Origin: Candidatus Enterousia intestinigallinarum
GTDB lineage: Bacteria; Pseudomonadota; Alphaproteobacteria; Rs-D84
Assembly: GCA_944407095.1 (NCBI GenBank)
Contig: OX097180.1
Span: 806,001-870,000 of the forward strand
Reading direction: 5' to 3'
Length of the DNA: 64,000 nt
Below the pieces are notes generated by a model. That model had not been told where the DNA came from, ran no database searches, and worked only from the letters and a program-made list of their open reading frames with translations. This document shows positions 43,342-51,012 of the stretch, piece after piece (position 1 is the stretch's first letter; every line of letters begins with the position of its first letter). Made by a program: the position numbers and the translations under genes.

Positions 43342-46095
43342 ATGATTTCAAAACAACAGGCTAAGTACTTTGCATATGAATTAACAAAATTGAATAGAGA
43401 TGATTTTACAAGAGTTTTGATGGATGCAACAGTTGATTTACAACCGCATCAGATAGATGCTGCTGCATTTGCTTTGCGTTCTCCGCTGTCTTCAGGGGTT
43501 TTGCTGGCTGACGAAGTTGGACTTGGAAAAACAATAGAGGCTGGAATAGTACTTGCACAATTATGGGCAGAAAACAAAAGGCACATATTGATTATTTGTC
43601 CTGCTTCTTTGAGAGAGCAATGGCATAATGAATTGAAAGATAAATTTGATATACCAAGTATAATTATTGATAGAAAAAATTATAAAAAACGTATTTTAGA
43701 TTTAACAGACAAGATTATTATCATGTCATATAATTTTGCTGCTAAAATAGAAAGAGATTTACAGCCCATTCCATGGAATTTAGTGGTTATGGATGAAGCC
43801 CATAAATTAAGAAATTCTTATAAAGAAAGCAATAAAATGGGGAATGCTTTGAAGGCGGCTTTGTCAGGAAGAAAAAAACTGTTATTAACAGCAACCCCAT
43901 TGCAAAATTCTTTGGCGGAGTTATTCGGTTTATCTCAGTTGATAGATGAGTATATATTTGGAAGTTATAAATCTTTTAAAAATCAATATACATCTGGTGT
44001 AAAGGGAGCTGAAGAAGAATTAAAAGAGCGTTTAAAAGTATTCTGTAAGCGCACATTAAGGAAACAGGTTTTGGAATATATAAAATATACAGAAAGAAAA
44101 GCGGCTACATTTTTATTTACACCATCGAATGCAGAAATATGTTTGGAAGAAAAGGTAAAAGCTTTTTTATTGGAGGATAGCAAGTATGCTTTGCCGATAA
44201 GACAGAGGCAGTTAATAGAGATGATACTTTTCAAGCTGTCTGCTTCGTCTACTGCTGCAATTAGGGGGACTTTTGAGACAATTTTAGCGCGTTTGGAAAA
44301 GATAAAAAGTGGTGTGGATACATCTGGTGAAGATTCAGAGCTAATAAATGTCATTGAAGATGAGTATGAAGATTTAGAAAATGAAGATGCTGAAGGAGTA
44401 GAGGAAAAAGTAGATGAAGTAGAACTTGAAAAGGAAATACAACAAGTAAAGGATATAATCACTTTATGTGCGGCTGTTAAAGAAGATGAAAAAGCAAAAA
44501 CTTTGGTAAATGCTTTATCTACTACTTTCGATAAAATTATGCACTCTGACGTGGATAATCCACCATTGAAAAAAGCTTTAATATTTACAGAAAGCAGAAG
44601 AACCCAGGATTTTTTGTTTGATTATTTAAGTGCTCATGGATATAAAGACAAAATAGTTTTATTTAATGGATCAAATAAAGAAAATAGAGAGGTTTTGTTA
44701 GATAAATTTAAAAACGATGCGGAAATAATGATTGCTACAGAGGCTGGGGCCGAGGGGTTAAATATGCAATTTTGTTCTATTGTGGTAAATTATGATTTGC
44801 CATGGAATCCGCAAAGAGTCGAGCAAAGAATAGGGCGTTGCCATAGATACGGTCAACAACATGATGTTGTTGTTATCAATTTTGTCAATAAAAGTAATAA
44901 AGCAGATCAAAGAATTTTTTCTTTGTTAAATGAAAAGTTTCACTTGTTTGAAGGAGTTTTTGGTGCTTCTGATCAGGTGCTGGGAGCAATAGAAGATGGG
45001 CTTGATATAGAAAAGAAAATATTAAAGATTTGTAAAACTTGTCGTACTACTGAAGAGATAGACGCTGCCTTTAATGATTTGCAGAAACAAATGGAAGACT
45101 CTATAAATCAAAAATTAGCAGAAACAAAGGCTAAAATATTGGATTTATTGGATACTGATGTTATTAGACGAATGAAAGGAAATTTGGCTCAGACGGAACA
45201 AAAACTTACAGAGTATGAGCAAATGTTTTGGGAGATTTGTCAATTTATTTTAAAATATGATGGGTATTTTGATAATACCGATTACTCTTTTACTTTGACT
45301 AACCCTCAATTAGGAATTCCACAAAAATATTATTTTATAGTTAGTGGTAACAAGCAGTCAGATAAAGATTCTGCCTTGTTATTGCGTTCTACTCATCCTA
45401 TTGCACAATACGTTTTAAACAAAGCTAAGCAATTGAAAATACCAACTGAAGAATTGTGTTTTGATGTTACTAATAATGTTACAAAAGAATTTCTGCTAAC
45501 AGATATGTGTAAAAAGGGGATTAGTGGTTTTTGTAATTGCCAGTTGCTTTCATTAGATTCTTTGGACAAAGAAGAATATCTAGTTTTGTCCGGAATAGAT
45601 AACGATTTTAATGAGGTTCCTTCGGAAATTTTGGAAAAGTTATTTAGATTGAAAGTTATTTCTGATGTTGCTTGTCCTGATATAGAAGGACGTGCAAAAG
45701 ATTGTTTGAATGCAATCAAGGGCAATAATATAGAAGTAAAGCGAGTAGAATCAAATCGAAAGAACGCAGAGTTTGTAAAAGAAGAGGTAGATAAAATAGA
45801 TCGGTATATAAAAGATAAAGTATTCCCATTAGAGAAAGAAATTAAAGATATAGAAGCACAAATTAAAGTATATACCAAGGATTCTTTGCTAGAACCGGAT
45901 CCTGCAAGAATTTTATTTTTGCAAGAAGAAACACAAAAGCTTGAAAGACAAAAAAAGACAAAAAGTAGAGAACTTTATGATCTTCAAGACGAATTAGACG
46001 AACAGCGTAGCAAGTTGATTAATGATTTAAGAAAAAAATTATCAATGGTTGTTGGAGTGCAGGATCTTTTTGAATTTAAATGGAGACTGGTATGA
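43342..46095 (+). CDS. SNF2/RapA-type helicase-translocase (ZorD-like role)
   Basis: This 917-residue superfamily 2 ATPase has motif I DEVGLGKT at 57-64, DEAH at 151-154, LTATPLQN, and motif VI QRIGRCHRYGQ at 495-505. An acidic insert follows residue 330. The C-terminal 400 residues are rich in coiled coil and end with KLERQKKTKSREL-type heptads. SNF2 enzymes translocate on double-stranded DNA. In Zorya type I an SNF2 helicase, ZorD, works with the ZorA/B channel, but it has a different domain order. Its stop overlaps the next start (ATGA). A+T-rich, AGA-rich codon use marks the whole operon as foreign. Confidence 0.88.
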   Translation: MISKQQAKYFAYELTKLNRDDFTRVLMDATVDLQPHQIDAAAFALRSPLSSGVLLADEVGLGKTIEAGIVLAQLWAENKRHILIICPASLREQWHNELKDKFDIPSIIIDRKNYKKRILDLTDKIIIMSYNFAAKIERDLQPIPWNLVVMDEAHKLRNSYKESNKMGNALKAALSGRKKLLLTATPLQNSLAELFGLSQLIDEYIFGSYKSFKNQYTSGVKGAEEELKERLKVFCKRTLRKQVLEYIKYTERKAATFLFTPSNAEICLEEKVKAFLLEDSKYALPIRQRQLIEMILFKLSASSTAAIRGTFETILARLEKIKSGVDTSGEDSELINVIEDEYEDLENEDAEGVEEKVDEVELEKEIQQVKDIITLCAAVKEDEKAKTLVNALSTTFDKIMHSDVDNPPLKKALIFTESRRTQDFLFDYLSAHGYKDKIVLFNGSNKENREVLLDKFKNDAEIMIATEAGAEGLNMQFCSIVVNYDLPWNPQRVEQRIGRCHRYGQQHDVVVINFVNKSNKADQRIFSLLNEKFHLFEGVFGASDQVLGAIEDGLDIEKKILKICKTCRTTEEIDAAFNDLQKQMEDSINQKLAETKAKILDLLDTDVIRRMKGNLAQTEQKLTEYEQMFWEICQFILKYDGYFDNTDYSFTLTNPQLGIPQKYYFIVSGNKQSDKDSALLLRSTHPIAQYVLNKAKQLKIPTEELCFDVTNNVTKEFLLTDMCKKGISGFCNCQLLSLDSLDKEEYLVLSGIDNDFNEVPSEILEKLFRLKVISDVACPDIEGRAKDCLNAIKGNNIEVKRVESNRKNAEFVKEEVDKIDRYIKDKVFPLEKEIKDIEAQIKVYTKDSLLEPDPARILFLQEETQKLERQKKTKSRELYDLQDELDEQRSKLINDLRKKLSMVVGVQDLFEFKWRLV

Positions 46096-46664
46096 TAGAG
46101 AAAAGTTTTGTATCGATGTTCTCTAAAGATGCGATGCCTTCTTATTCTATTGTAGAGAATATGTTAAAAAGCGGAGTGAACGTTGACGAAGAAACTCAGA
46201 ATGGACAAACTCCGCTTTTACGGGCAGCAGTGTATTCAGATGATAGTAAAATATTGAAGCTTTTGCTTGAATATGGCGCAAATGTTAATGTTCGTGATAA
46301 TATTGGGCGTACCCCATTGATGGCGGCTGTAATCGGAAACAAAATAGATAATGTTAGACTTTTGTTAGAGTACGGTGCAAAAGTCAATAGTTTTATTCTT
46401 GAAACTAAAGAGACTCCGATAATATTGGGGTGTATGTGGGCTGATAAAAAGGTTATTGAGTTACTTGTAGCACATAATGCAAATATTAATGCACAAAATA
46501 AGAATGGTTATAATGCGTTAATGGTAGCTATAGAATGCGGTAAGTATGATATTGTTGAATTTTTAGTGGAACATGGTGCTGTTTTAACAAAAGAAATAAA
46601 ACAGTTCGCTAAAACTTTTCCAAAATTTGTATCAAGTGACATAGGGAAAAAAATATTGTCTTGA
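46092..46664 (+). CDS. Ankyrin-repeat protein
   Basis: From ATG 46092 (GGAG 7 nt upstream) the protein has 190 residues with about four ankyrin repeats: GQTPLLRAAVYSDD, GRTPLMAAVIGNKID, TPIILGCMWADKK and GYNALMVAIECGKYD. Ankyrin stacks bind partner proteins. It begins inside the helicase stop (ATGA overlap), so translation is coupled. An ankyrin adaptor is not part of the classical Zorya types I-III. A sensor, inhibitor or assembly role is possible but unproven. Confidence 0.85.
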   Translation: MIEKSFVSMFSKDAMPSYSIVENMLKSGVNVDEETQNGQTPLLRAAVYSDDSKILKLLLEYGANVNVRDNIGRTPLMAAVIGNKIDNVRLLLEYGAKVNSFILETKETPIILGCMWADKKVIELLVAHNANINAQNKNGYNALMVAIECGKYDIVEFLVEHGAVLTKEIKQFAKTFPKFVSSDIGKKILS

Positions 46665-46709
46665 AATCAAACCATTTTTTCTGTACTTTTTTGGCAAAAA
46701 GGATTGTGA

Positions 46710-47780
46710 ATGCTTACATTTTTTACTAAACTTGAAGAAGAAATAAATAAGAAACCAAAAACTGTGTTCTTTTTCATTACGTTTATGGTTTTGTCCTTCT
46801 TAGGTACATTTTTTTGGACAGGTAGTTTTGTAAATGCGATTTTTGTTCTGGTCCTATTTATATTGCTTGCATATGATTTACTGCTCCATACATACAGTAA
46901 AGCGTGGTATCCGACTATAGGTATGTTTGGTACATTCTTAGGCATATTTTTAGGGCTTATGGATTTCGACACTGTAAACATAGAAAATAGTTTACCTGTA
47001 TTGTTGGATGGTTTAAAAATAGCTTTTCTTACAAGTATTGCAGGATTAGTGTTCTCAATTATTAGAATATTATTGGCTAAATTTGGTTTGTGCCCTATTG
47101 ATGAAAAGACGGAATTAGCTGAATTAGAAAATATGAATAGTAATTTCGATAAATTTATAAAAAAAATAGGCAAAAATTTTGGGGAGCAAATTCAAGAAGG
47201 TTTATCAGATGCTTTAAATAATTTAACAGAAAATATTTCTAATAGTTTTACGAAAAGTATAGACAATTTTACAGAATCTGTAAATGTGTTATCTGAAAGT
47301 GTAGATCAATTGCAAGAGTTGCATGAAAAGTATGATAACAGGTTGGAATCATTGAATGAAACAGCCAAAAATTTATCGTCTTTGTTAGATAAAAGCGCAA
47401 TTTCTGTTTCTGAAATGGGAAAGTCTATGGACGATTTAATTGCATTTTCTCACGAAACACAGAAAATTTTGAAACCTATGGATGAATTACCAGTGACACT
47501 TCAAAAAACGCAAGATTTAACTGTGGCTACACTTCAAAACATTAACTTAATGAAAGAAGAATATGCAACCGCAACACAAGAATTTTTTAATAAGTTAAAC
47601 ACTCAATATGAGAATGAATTGACACAAGCGGGCGGTTGGATTGCAGGAATAGTTGAAAAGTTGGCTGATGACTTTGAGAAAGTTAATAAGGAATTGGAAA
47701 GTGTGGCCAAAGAATTGCCGAATTCTATGGAAGAATTAAAAAAGTATGTGGATAAATCTATCGCTAAAAACAATAAATAG
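46710..47780 (+). CDS. ZorA-like MotA/ExbB-family proton channel with long coiled-coil tail
   Basis: This 356-residue protein has four membrane segments (about 18-36, 39-60, 68-84 and 98-124). The conserved channel core is GTFLGIFLGL followed by GLKIAFLTSIAGL, the MotA/TolQ/ExbB signature. Residues 130-356 are a cytoplasmic coiled-coil tail without MotA's torque-generating loop. ZorA of the Zorya anti-phage systems has exactly this plan: an ion-driven rotary stator with an intracellular tail. AAAAGGA precedes the ATG. The ZorB-like partner follows after 12 bp. Confidence 0.85.
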   Translation: MLTFFTKLEEEINKKPKTVFFFITFMVLSFLGTFFWTGSFVNAIFVLVLFILLAYDLLLHTYSKAWYPTIGMFGTFLGIFLGLMDFDTVNIENSLPVLLDGLKIAFLTSIAGLVFSIIRILLAKFGLCPIDEKTELAELENMNSNFDKFIKKIGKNFGEQIQEGLSDALNNLTENISNSFTKSIDNFTESVNVLSESVDQLQELHEKYDNRLESLNETAKNLSSLLDKSAISVSEMGKSMDDLIAFSHETQKILKPMDELPVTLQKTQDLTVATLQNINLMKEEYATATQEFFNKLNTQYENELTQAGGWIAGIVEKLADDFEKVNKELESVAKELPNSMEELKKYVDKSIAKNNK

Positions 47781-47792
47781 GGTTATTAAAAT

Positions 47793-48533
47793 ATGTCTAG
47801 AAGAGAAGATAATTCACATTATGTATCACTGGCAGACATTATGACTGCCCTGATGCTTATATTTTTATTTGTTTCTGTATCTGTGATTAGGTATGCGCAA
47901 AAAAAGTACGAAAATTATAGTAGATGTGAACAGATTACAGAAACATATTTTGATAAAAAAGAAAGTTTATACGAAGATTTGAAAGAAGAGTTTAAAAGGA
48001 ATTTGTCTTCATGGAATGCAGAGATAACTCCAGATTTATCATTTAAATTTACAGAGAAATCTGCACAGTTTAATAGGAATGAAGCTGTTTTAAGACCAGA
48101 ATTTCAAGAAAAATTAAAAGAGTTTTTCCCGCGCTATATAAAGACATTGGCCCCATACAGAGATCAGATACAAGAAATTCGTATAGAGGGACATACGGAT
48201 ACCACAGGCCCTTGTGATGTTTCTTCTTCAGAAATTTGTGTTATGAAAGATGGACCATATAGCGTTGCTGGCGATTATACTAATGAACAAAAAAACTATT
48301 TGTATAATATGGGTTTGTCGCAAGCACGTGCAAAGAATGTTTTGGCGTATTGTTTAAGTTTGACGCCTGATTTAGATTATGTTAAGCAATATATAACGGC
48401 AAATGGTTTAAGCTATTCAAAACTTATAAAAGATTCAAAAGGTCTAGAAGATCCAGATGCTTCTCGTCGTGTAGAGTTTAAGGTTTTATTAAAGGCAGAA
48501 GATAATATGAAAAATATAAAAGGCGGTTTTTGA
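47793..48533 (+). CDS. ZorB-like MotB/OmpA-domain stator protein
   Basis: A 246-residue protein with a single N-terminal membrane segment (about 13-32) carrying the proton-binding Asp15 in SLADIMTALMLIFLF. A periplasmic OmpA/MotB peptidoglycan-binding domain follows: GHTDT at 133-137, LSQARA near 165-170 and DASRRVEF at 222-229. This is the standard ZorB layout, partner of the preceding ZorA-like channel. Absence of other flagellar genes argues against a motility stator. Its stop overlaps the next start (TGATG). Confidence 0.87.
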   Translation: MSRREDNSHYVSLADIMTALMLIFLFVSVSVIRYAQKKYENYSRCEQITETYFDKKESLYEDLKEEFKRNLSSWNAEITPDLSFKFTEKSAQFNRNEAVLRPEFQEKLKEFFPRYIKTLAPYRDQIQEIRIEGHTDTTGPCDVSSSEICVMKDGPYSVAGDYTNEQKNYLYNMGLSQARAKNVLAYCLSLTPDLDYVKQYITANGLSYSKLIKDSKGLEDPDASRRVEFKVLLKAEDNMKNIKGGF

Positions 48534-49051
48534 TGGGGGGATTGGCAGGTGCTATTGTTGAATTAGAGAAAATTGCTCAAAAAATAGGTGCAAATAGGTT
48601 AGGTAGCTTTTCTGGTACCATCGAGCAGATGGTAAAACGTGGCTTCATTGAAAAGCCTAAGCCCGGCAATGTTATTAGAACAACTGATGGAAAAGTTGTT
48701 TTTATGTATATTGATGATAATGCAAATTTTGATAGGGATTTACTTAGCAGAAATAAAGTTCATGTTTTCTACTGCTCTGCTATAAGTAGAATGGATAACA
48801 AAGGAATCGCTAATCAGCGATATAAGGCAGAAACGGTGGTTTCAAATGATGGCATGTTTCGCATGGCAAATGGTCGGATGTTAAAATTAAATTTATGTGA
48901 ACATTGCTTCAGAAAAGTAAAAAGTAGAAAGTATGGGAATCCGACAAACTTTGCTTTTGCTGATTTTGCCAAGGAGAGATATGTTGCGCCAAAGAATAAG
49001 CTAAAACCGCGTAGCGGTCCAATAAATAATAATATTGGAATATTTGATTAA
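48533..49051 (+). CDS. Unknown protein of the Zorya-like operon
   Basis: From ATG 48533 the protein has 172 residues. It begins with a Gly-rich helix (MGGLAGAIVELEKIAQKIG), continues with a beta-rich middle, and has one paired-cysteine motif, NLCEHCFRKV near residue 125. The end is basic and Pro/Lys/Asn-rich. No known family is recognised. Start and ZorB-like stop overlap (TGATG), showing tight coupling to the channel genes. It takes the position where ZorC, ZorE or ZorF/G would be in described systems, but resembles none of them by eye. Confidence 0.6.
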   Translation: MGGLAGAIVELEKIAQKIGANRLGSFSGTIEQMVKRGFIEKPKPGNVIRTTDGKVVFMYIDDNANFDRDLLSRNKVHVFYCSAISRMDNKGIANQRYKAETVVSNDGMFRMANGRMLKLNLCEHCFRKVKSRKYGNPTNFAFADFAKERYVAPKNKLKPRSGPINNNIGIFD

Positions 49052-49101
49052 TAAATTAGCTTTTTAGTTTGTATATTTATCAAGTTTTATAAGAGAAAGT
49101 G

Positions 49102-49686
49102 ATGAAACAGATCAAAGAAAAGTGGGGCTTTTTGCGTGAAACAACAGAAGCGGCTATAAAAGCAGGGATAGATCGTGGAACTGGCTTACATAGAACAGGG
49201 TTAAATGAGTATTTAAAAGTAATTTTCCCCAATGTAGATGATTGGGTGCATGATAAGGTATTGGGCCTTACTGTGAATAATAAAGTCTGCAGGAAACGAC
49301 CAGATTATCGAAGTGAAAAATTAAAAATGATAGTTGAATTTGACGGCATACAACATTACACAATGCCGGACAGAATAAAAAACGATGTTTTAAGCACGAA
49401 GTTTTATGAAAGTTTGGGCTATAAAGTGGTTCGTATTCCGTATTTTATTCAATTGACTAATAAAGCAGTTAAATATTTTTTTAATGTCGATGTAAAAGAA
49501 CCTTTATTTAACGAAAATATCCATTCTATGGATAAGAATGACAGAAATACGCCGGCTTTTTTGTGCGGGGCAGGTGTTCTTAGAATGATAGAAGAATTTA
49601 AACATCATCCAGAACAATATAGGGTAAACAAAGAATTCTTAATAAGTCAGAACGATCAGTTCTTAACTGGAGTAGATTTGATCTGA
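49102..49686 (+). CDS. PD-(D/E)xK-like endonuclease, DUF559/Vsr type
   Basis: ATG 49102, preceded by AAGAGA, encodes 194 residues. The centre reads RKRPDYRSEKLKMIVEFDGIQHY, an active-site pattern (Asp, then Glu-x-Asp-Gly with Gln-His) of the Vsr/DUF559 endonuclease-like superfamily. YKVVRIPYFI follows as the next strand. It is the last gene of the Zorya-like operon, 50 bp after the unknown gene, and is the likely DNA-cutting effector. The N-terminal 60 residues may form a partner-binding region. Activity is inferred. Confidence 0.75.
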   Translation: MKQIKEKWGFLRETTEAAIKAGIDRGTGLHRTGLNEYLKVIFPNVDDWVHDKVLGLTVNNKVCRKRPDYRSEKLKMIVEFDGIQHYTMPDRIKNDVLSTKFYESLGYKVVRIPYFIQLTNKAVKYFFNVDVKEPLFNENIHSMDKNDRNTPAFLCGAGVLRMIEEFKHHPEQYRVNKEFLISQNDQFLTGVDLI

Positions 49687-49800
49687 CACAGAATAATACT
49701 ATTTCATTATAGAATAATTATGCTTGTTCAGCTATATTTACTATATATACATTGCTTTTTGATACAAGTTTATCTTTGTACATTTTTATTGTGAACTTGT

Positions 49801-50235
49801 TTATATTTTTTTATCCAGCTCAAAAAAATGTGGCCCCGATGTCTTGGCACCACAAATATCAGACGCAATGGCGGATAATGAACGATACTGTTTCCCGTTA
49901 TATAAAAACGTGTTGTCATAATTGACCAGGACCTTGTGTTCTATACTCCGAAAGTGCCTAATGATAGTTGTGCCTGGTGCAATGTTGTATCTATGCTTTA
50001 ATACGCGGTTTACGCATTCAGCAGGGTTGTCTTTATACTTTTTGATTTTCTTGATGAACTTTGGCTCAATACGCAGGTTTAAGCGTTCGCATTGAATATA
50101 GTACCACAGTGGTCGCATTTGTCGCTTAAAAGGGTGAGACGAATACCGTGCCCATAAACGTGTGCGTTCATCTTGCGATAACGCTTTTAATTCTTCAAAT
50201 GTCTTTGGTAAAATTTCTTTAACTTTCCGTTGCAT
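49801..50235 (-). CDS. Second DUF2924-type protein
   Basis: ATG 50235 with AAAGGA 7 nt upstream gives 144 residues. The pattern TFEELKALSQDERTRLW, MRPLWYYIQCERL, IAPGTTIIRHF, FLYNGKQYRSLSAIASDICG and SGPHFFEL follows the DUF2924 protein at 33460-33906, but no recombinase gene lies downstream. It is the last gene of a three-gene set with a DUF5681-like and a PKYP-like gene. The set may be the remnant of a second phage-type element. Confidence 0.75.
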   Translation of the reverse strand: MQRKVKEILPKTFEELKALSQDERTRLWARYSSHPFKRQMRPLWYYIQCERLNLRIEPKFIKKIKKYKDNPAECVNRVLKHRYNIAPGTTIIRHFRSIEHKVLVNYDNTFLYNGKQYRSLSAIASDICGAKTSGPHFFELDKKI

Positions 50236-50404
50236 TATTGTTTCCTTTTTGACGTAATTGCTGCATAGCAATGTCAATCAACATACGTAGAATACGCAAG
50301 TTGTGATACAGGTCTTTATTGGTAATTACGGGCATACGCCCGAACGGATTGCCGGACTTACCGATTTGGAATCTAGTCGTTTTAGGCGGATTTTTATATG
50401 GCAT
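50219..50404 (-). CDS. Short DUF5681-like protein
   Basis: Sixty-one residues with TRFQIGKSGNPFGRMP, the DUF5681 motif, and a short helical remainder. At half the length of the copy at 40699-41082 it is either a truncated or a naturally short form. Its ATG overlaps the stop of the preceding small gene (TAATG), and its end overlaps the DUF2924 start by 17 bp. Confidence 0.65.
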   Translation of the reverse strand: MPYKNPPKTTRFQIGKSGNPFGRMPVITNKDLYHNLRILRMLIDIAMQQLRQKGNNNATES

Positions 50405-50598
50405 TATTCAACCTCAAACCATTTCATAACAGTGACAAGCAGGTGTGGATAATCGGCACTGGTGGCTTCGGTCAAGAATTCAGGCCATTTATCTTCCAAA
50501 CCGGCCAATGTTAGCGCGTTTTTACATCGGGAAAGGATAGCAAAAGCATTACCATCACGGTTAGTTAAATAAACCTTTATATCGGGGTATTTAGGTAT
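50404..50598 (-). CDS. PKYP-type small protein, copy 2, apparent ATA start
   Basis: A 64-codon frame reads IPKYPDIKVYL to VMKWFEVE, paralogous to the gene at 39009-39200. The conserved first codon is ATA, not ATG. AAGGAG lies 6 nt upstream in the right place, and no in-frame ATG, GTG or TTG exists between it and the conserved sequence. Either ATA is used as a rare start or the gene lost its start recently. The frame is otherwise intact and overlaps the next gene as TAATG. Confidence 0.6.
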   Translation of the reverse strand: MPKYPDIKVYLTNRDGNAFAILSRCKNALTLAGLEDKWPEFLTEATSADYPHLLVTVMKWFEVE

Positions 50599-50638
50599 AT
50601 CGGACTCCTTGTTTTTACTATGTTTTTAGGTTTGTCCA

Positions 50639-50667
50639 ATTACTGCTTATAAAGCACAGAAAGTCAA
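50639..50667 (-). promoter_or_regulatory. Conserved promoter upstream of small gene, copy 2
   Basis: On the minus strand: TTGACT, 17-nt spacer ending TAAGC, AGTAAT, then TGGACAA. It matches 39225-39253 in both boxes, spacing and the bases after the -10. Confidence 0.55.
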
Positions 50668-50956
50668 GTTAAATAGGTTTATTTTTATATACTGTGGTCA
50701 TATGGGTAATTTTGCGGTGAAGGTGACGGACCAGGATTCTTGCGCGACAGGACAGGTAGTCGCCATTACGGCGTCTAATACGATACTTCATTTTGTTCAA
50801 AATGCGACAAGCGCAATAATAAAGCATACTGCAAGTGGAACCCTTGTTTGGTTTGATATCTTGTAAGATTTGTACTTCATGCGACACCCTTTTTTCAGTT
50901 GCCGCTAGTGTCTTAAAGGCAAGTTAGCAATATGAATATTGTCAAATGCTTAGGTG

Positions 50957-50984
50957 TTGCTTTTATCGTTTTTCTTGATATGAT
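50957..50984 (+). promoter_or_regulatory. Possible promoter of the DUF2130 gene
   Basis: TTGCTT, 16-nt spacer, TATGAT (50979-50984), about 14 bp upstream of the ribosome binding site. Confidence 0.4.
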
Positions 50985-51012
50985 TCTTTTCAATAAAGAA
51001 AGGAGTTTATTC

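Larger units (their letters stand above)
50599..51012. other. Intergenic region, 414 bp
   Basis: It holds the leftward conserved promoter (50639-50667) and a rightward one (50957-50984). A weak leftward reading frame from GTG 50887 to 50669 (72 codons, Arg/Cys-rich) and a shorter ATG frame from 50880 with AAGGG upstream (about 23 codons) are the only coding hints; neither is convincing. The rest shows no gene. Confidence 0.5.

Noticed and set aside
43342-46095. DISARM DrmD helicase
   Set aside because: The SNF2 core is similar, but none of the DISARM partner genes (DrmA, DrmB, DrmC or the associated methyltransferase) lies nearby.
46710-48533. Flagellar MotAB stator or TolQR/ExbBD pair
   Set aside because: The channel lacks the flagellar torque loop, has a long coiled-coil tail, and sits between an ankyrin gene and a nuclease in a mobile island rather than with motility, TonB or Tol genes.
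50669-50887. 72-codon minus-strand frame with GTG start
   Set aside because: The AAGGG sequence abuts the GTG with no spacing, and the composition does not resemble a known protein; only mentioned as a weak possibility.
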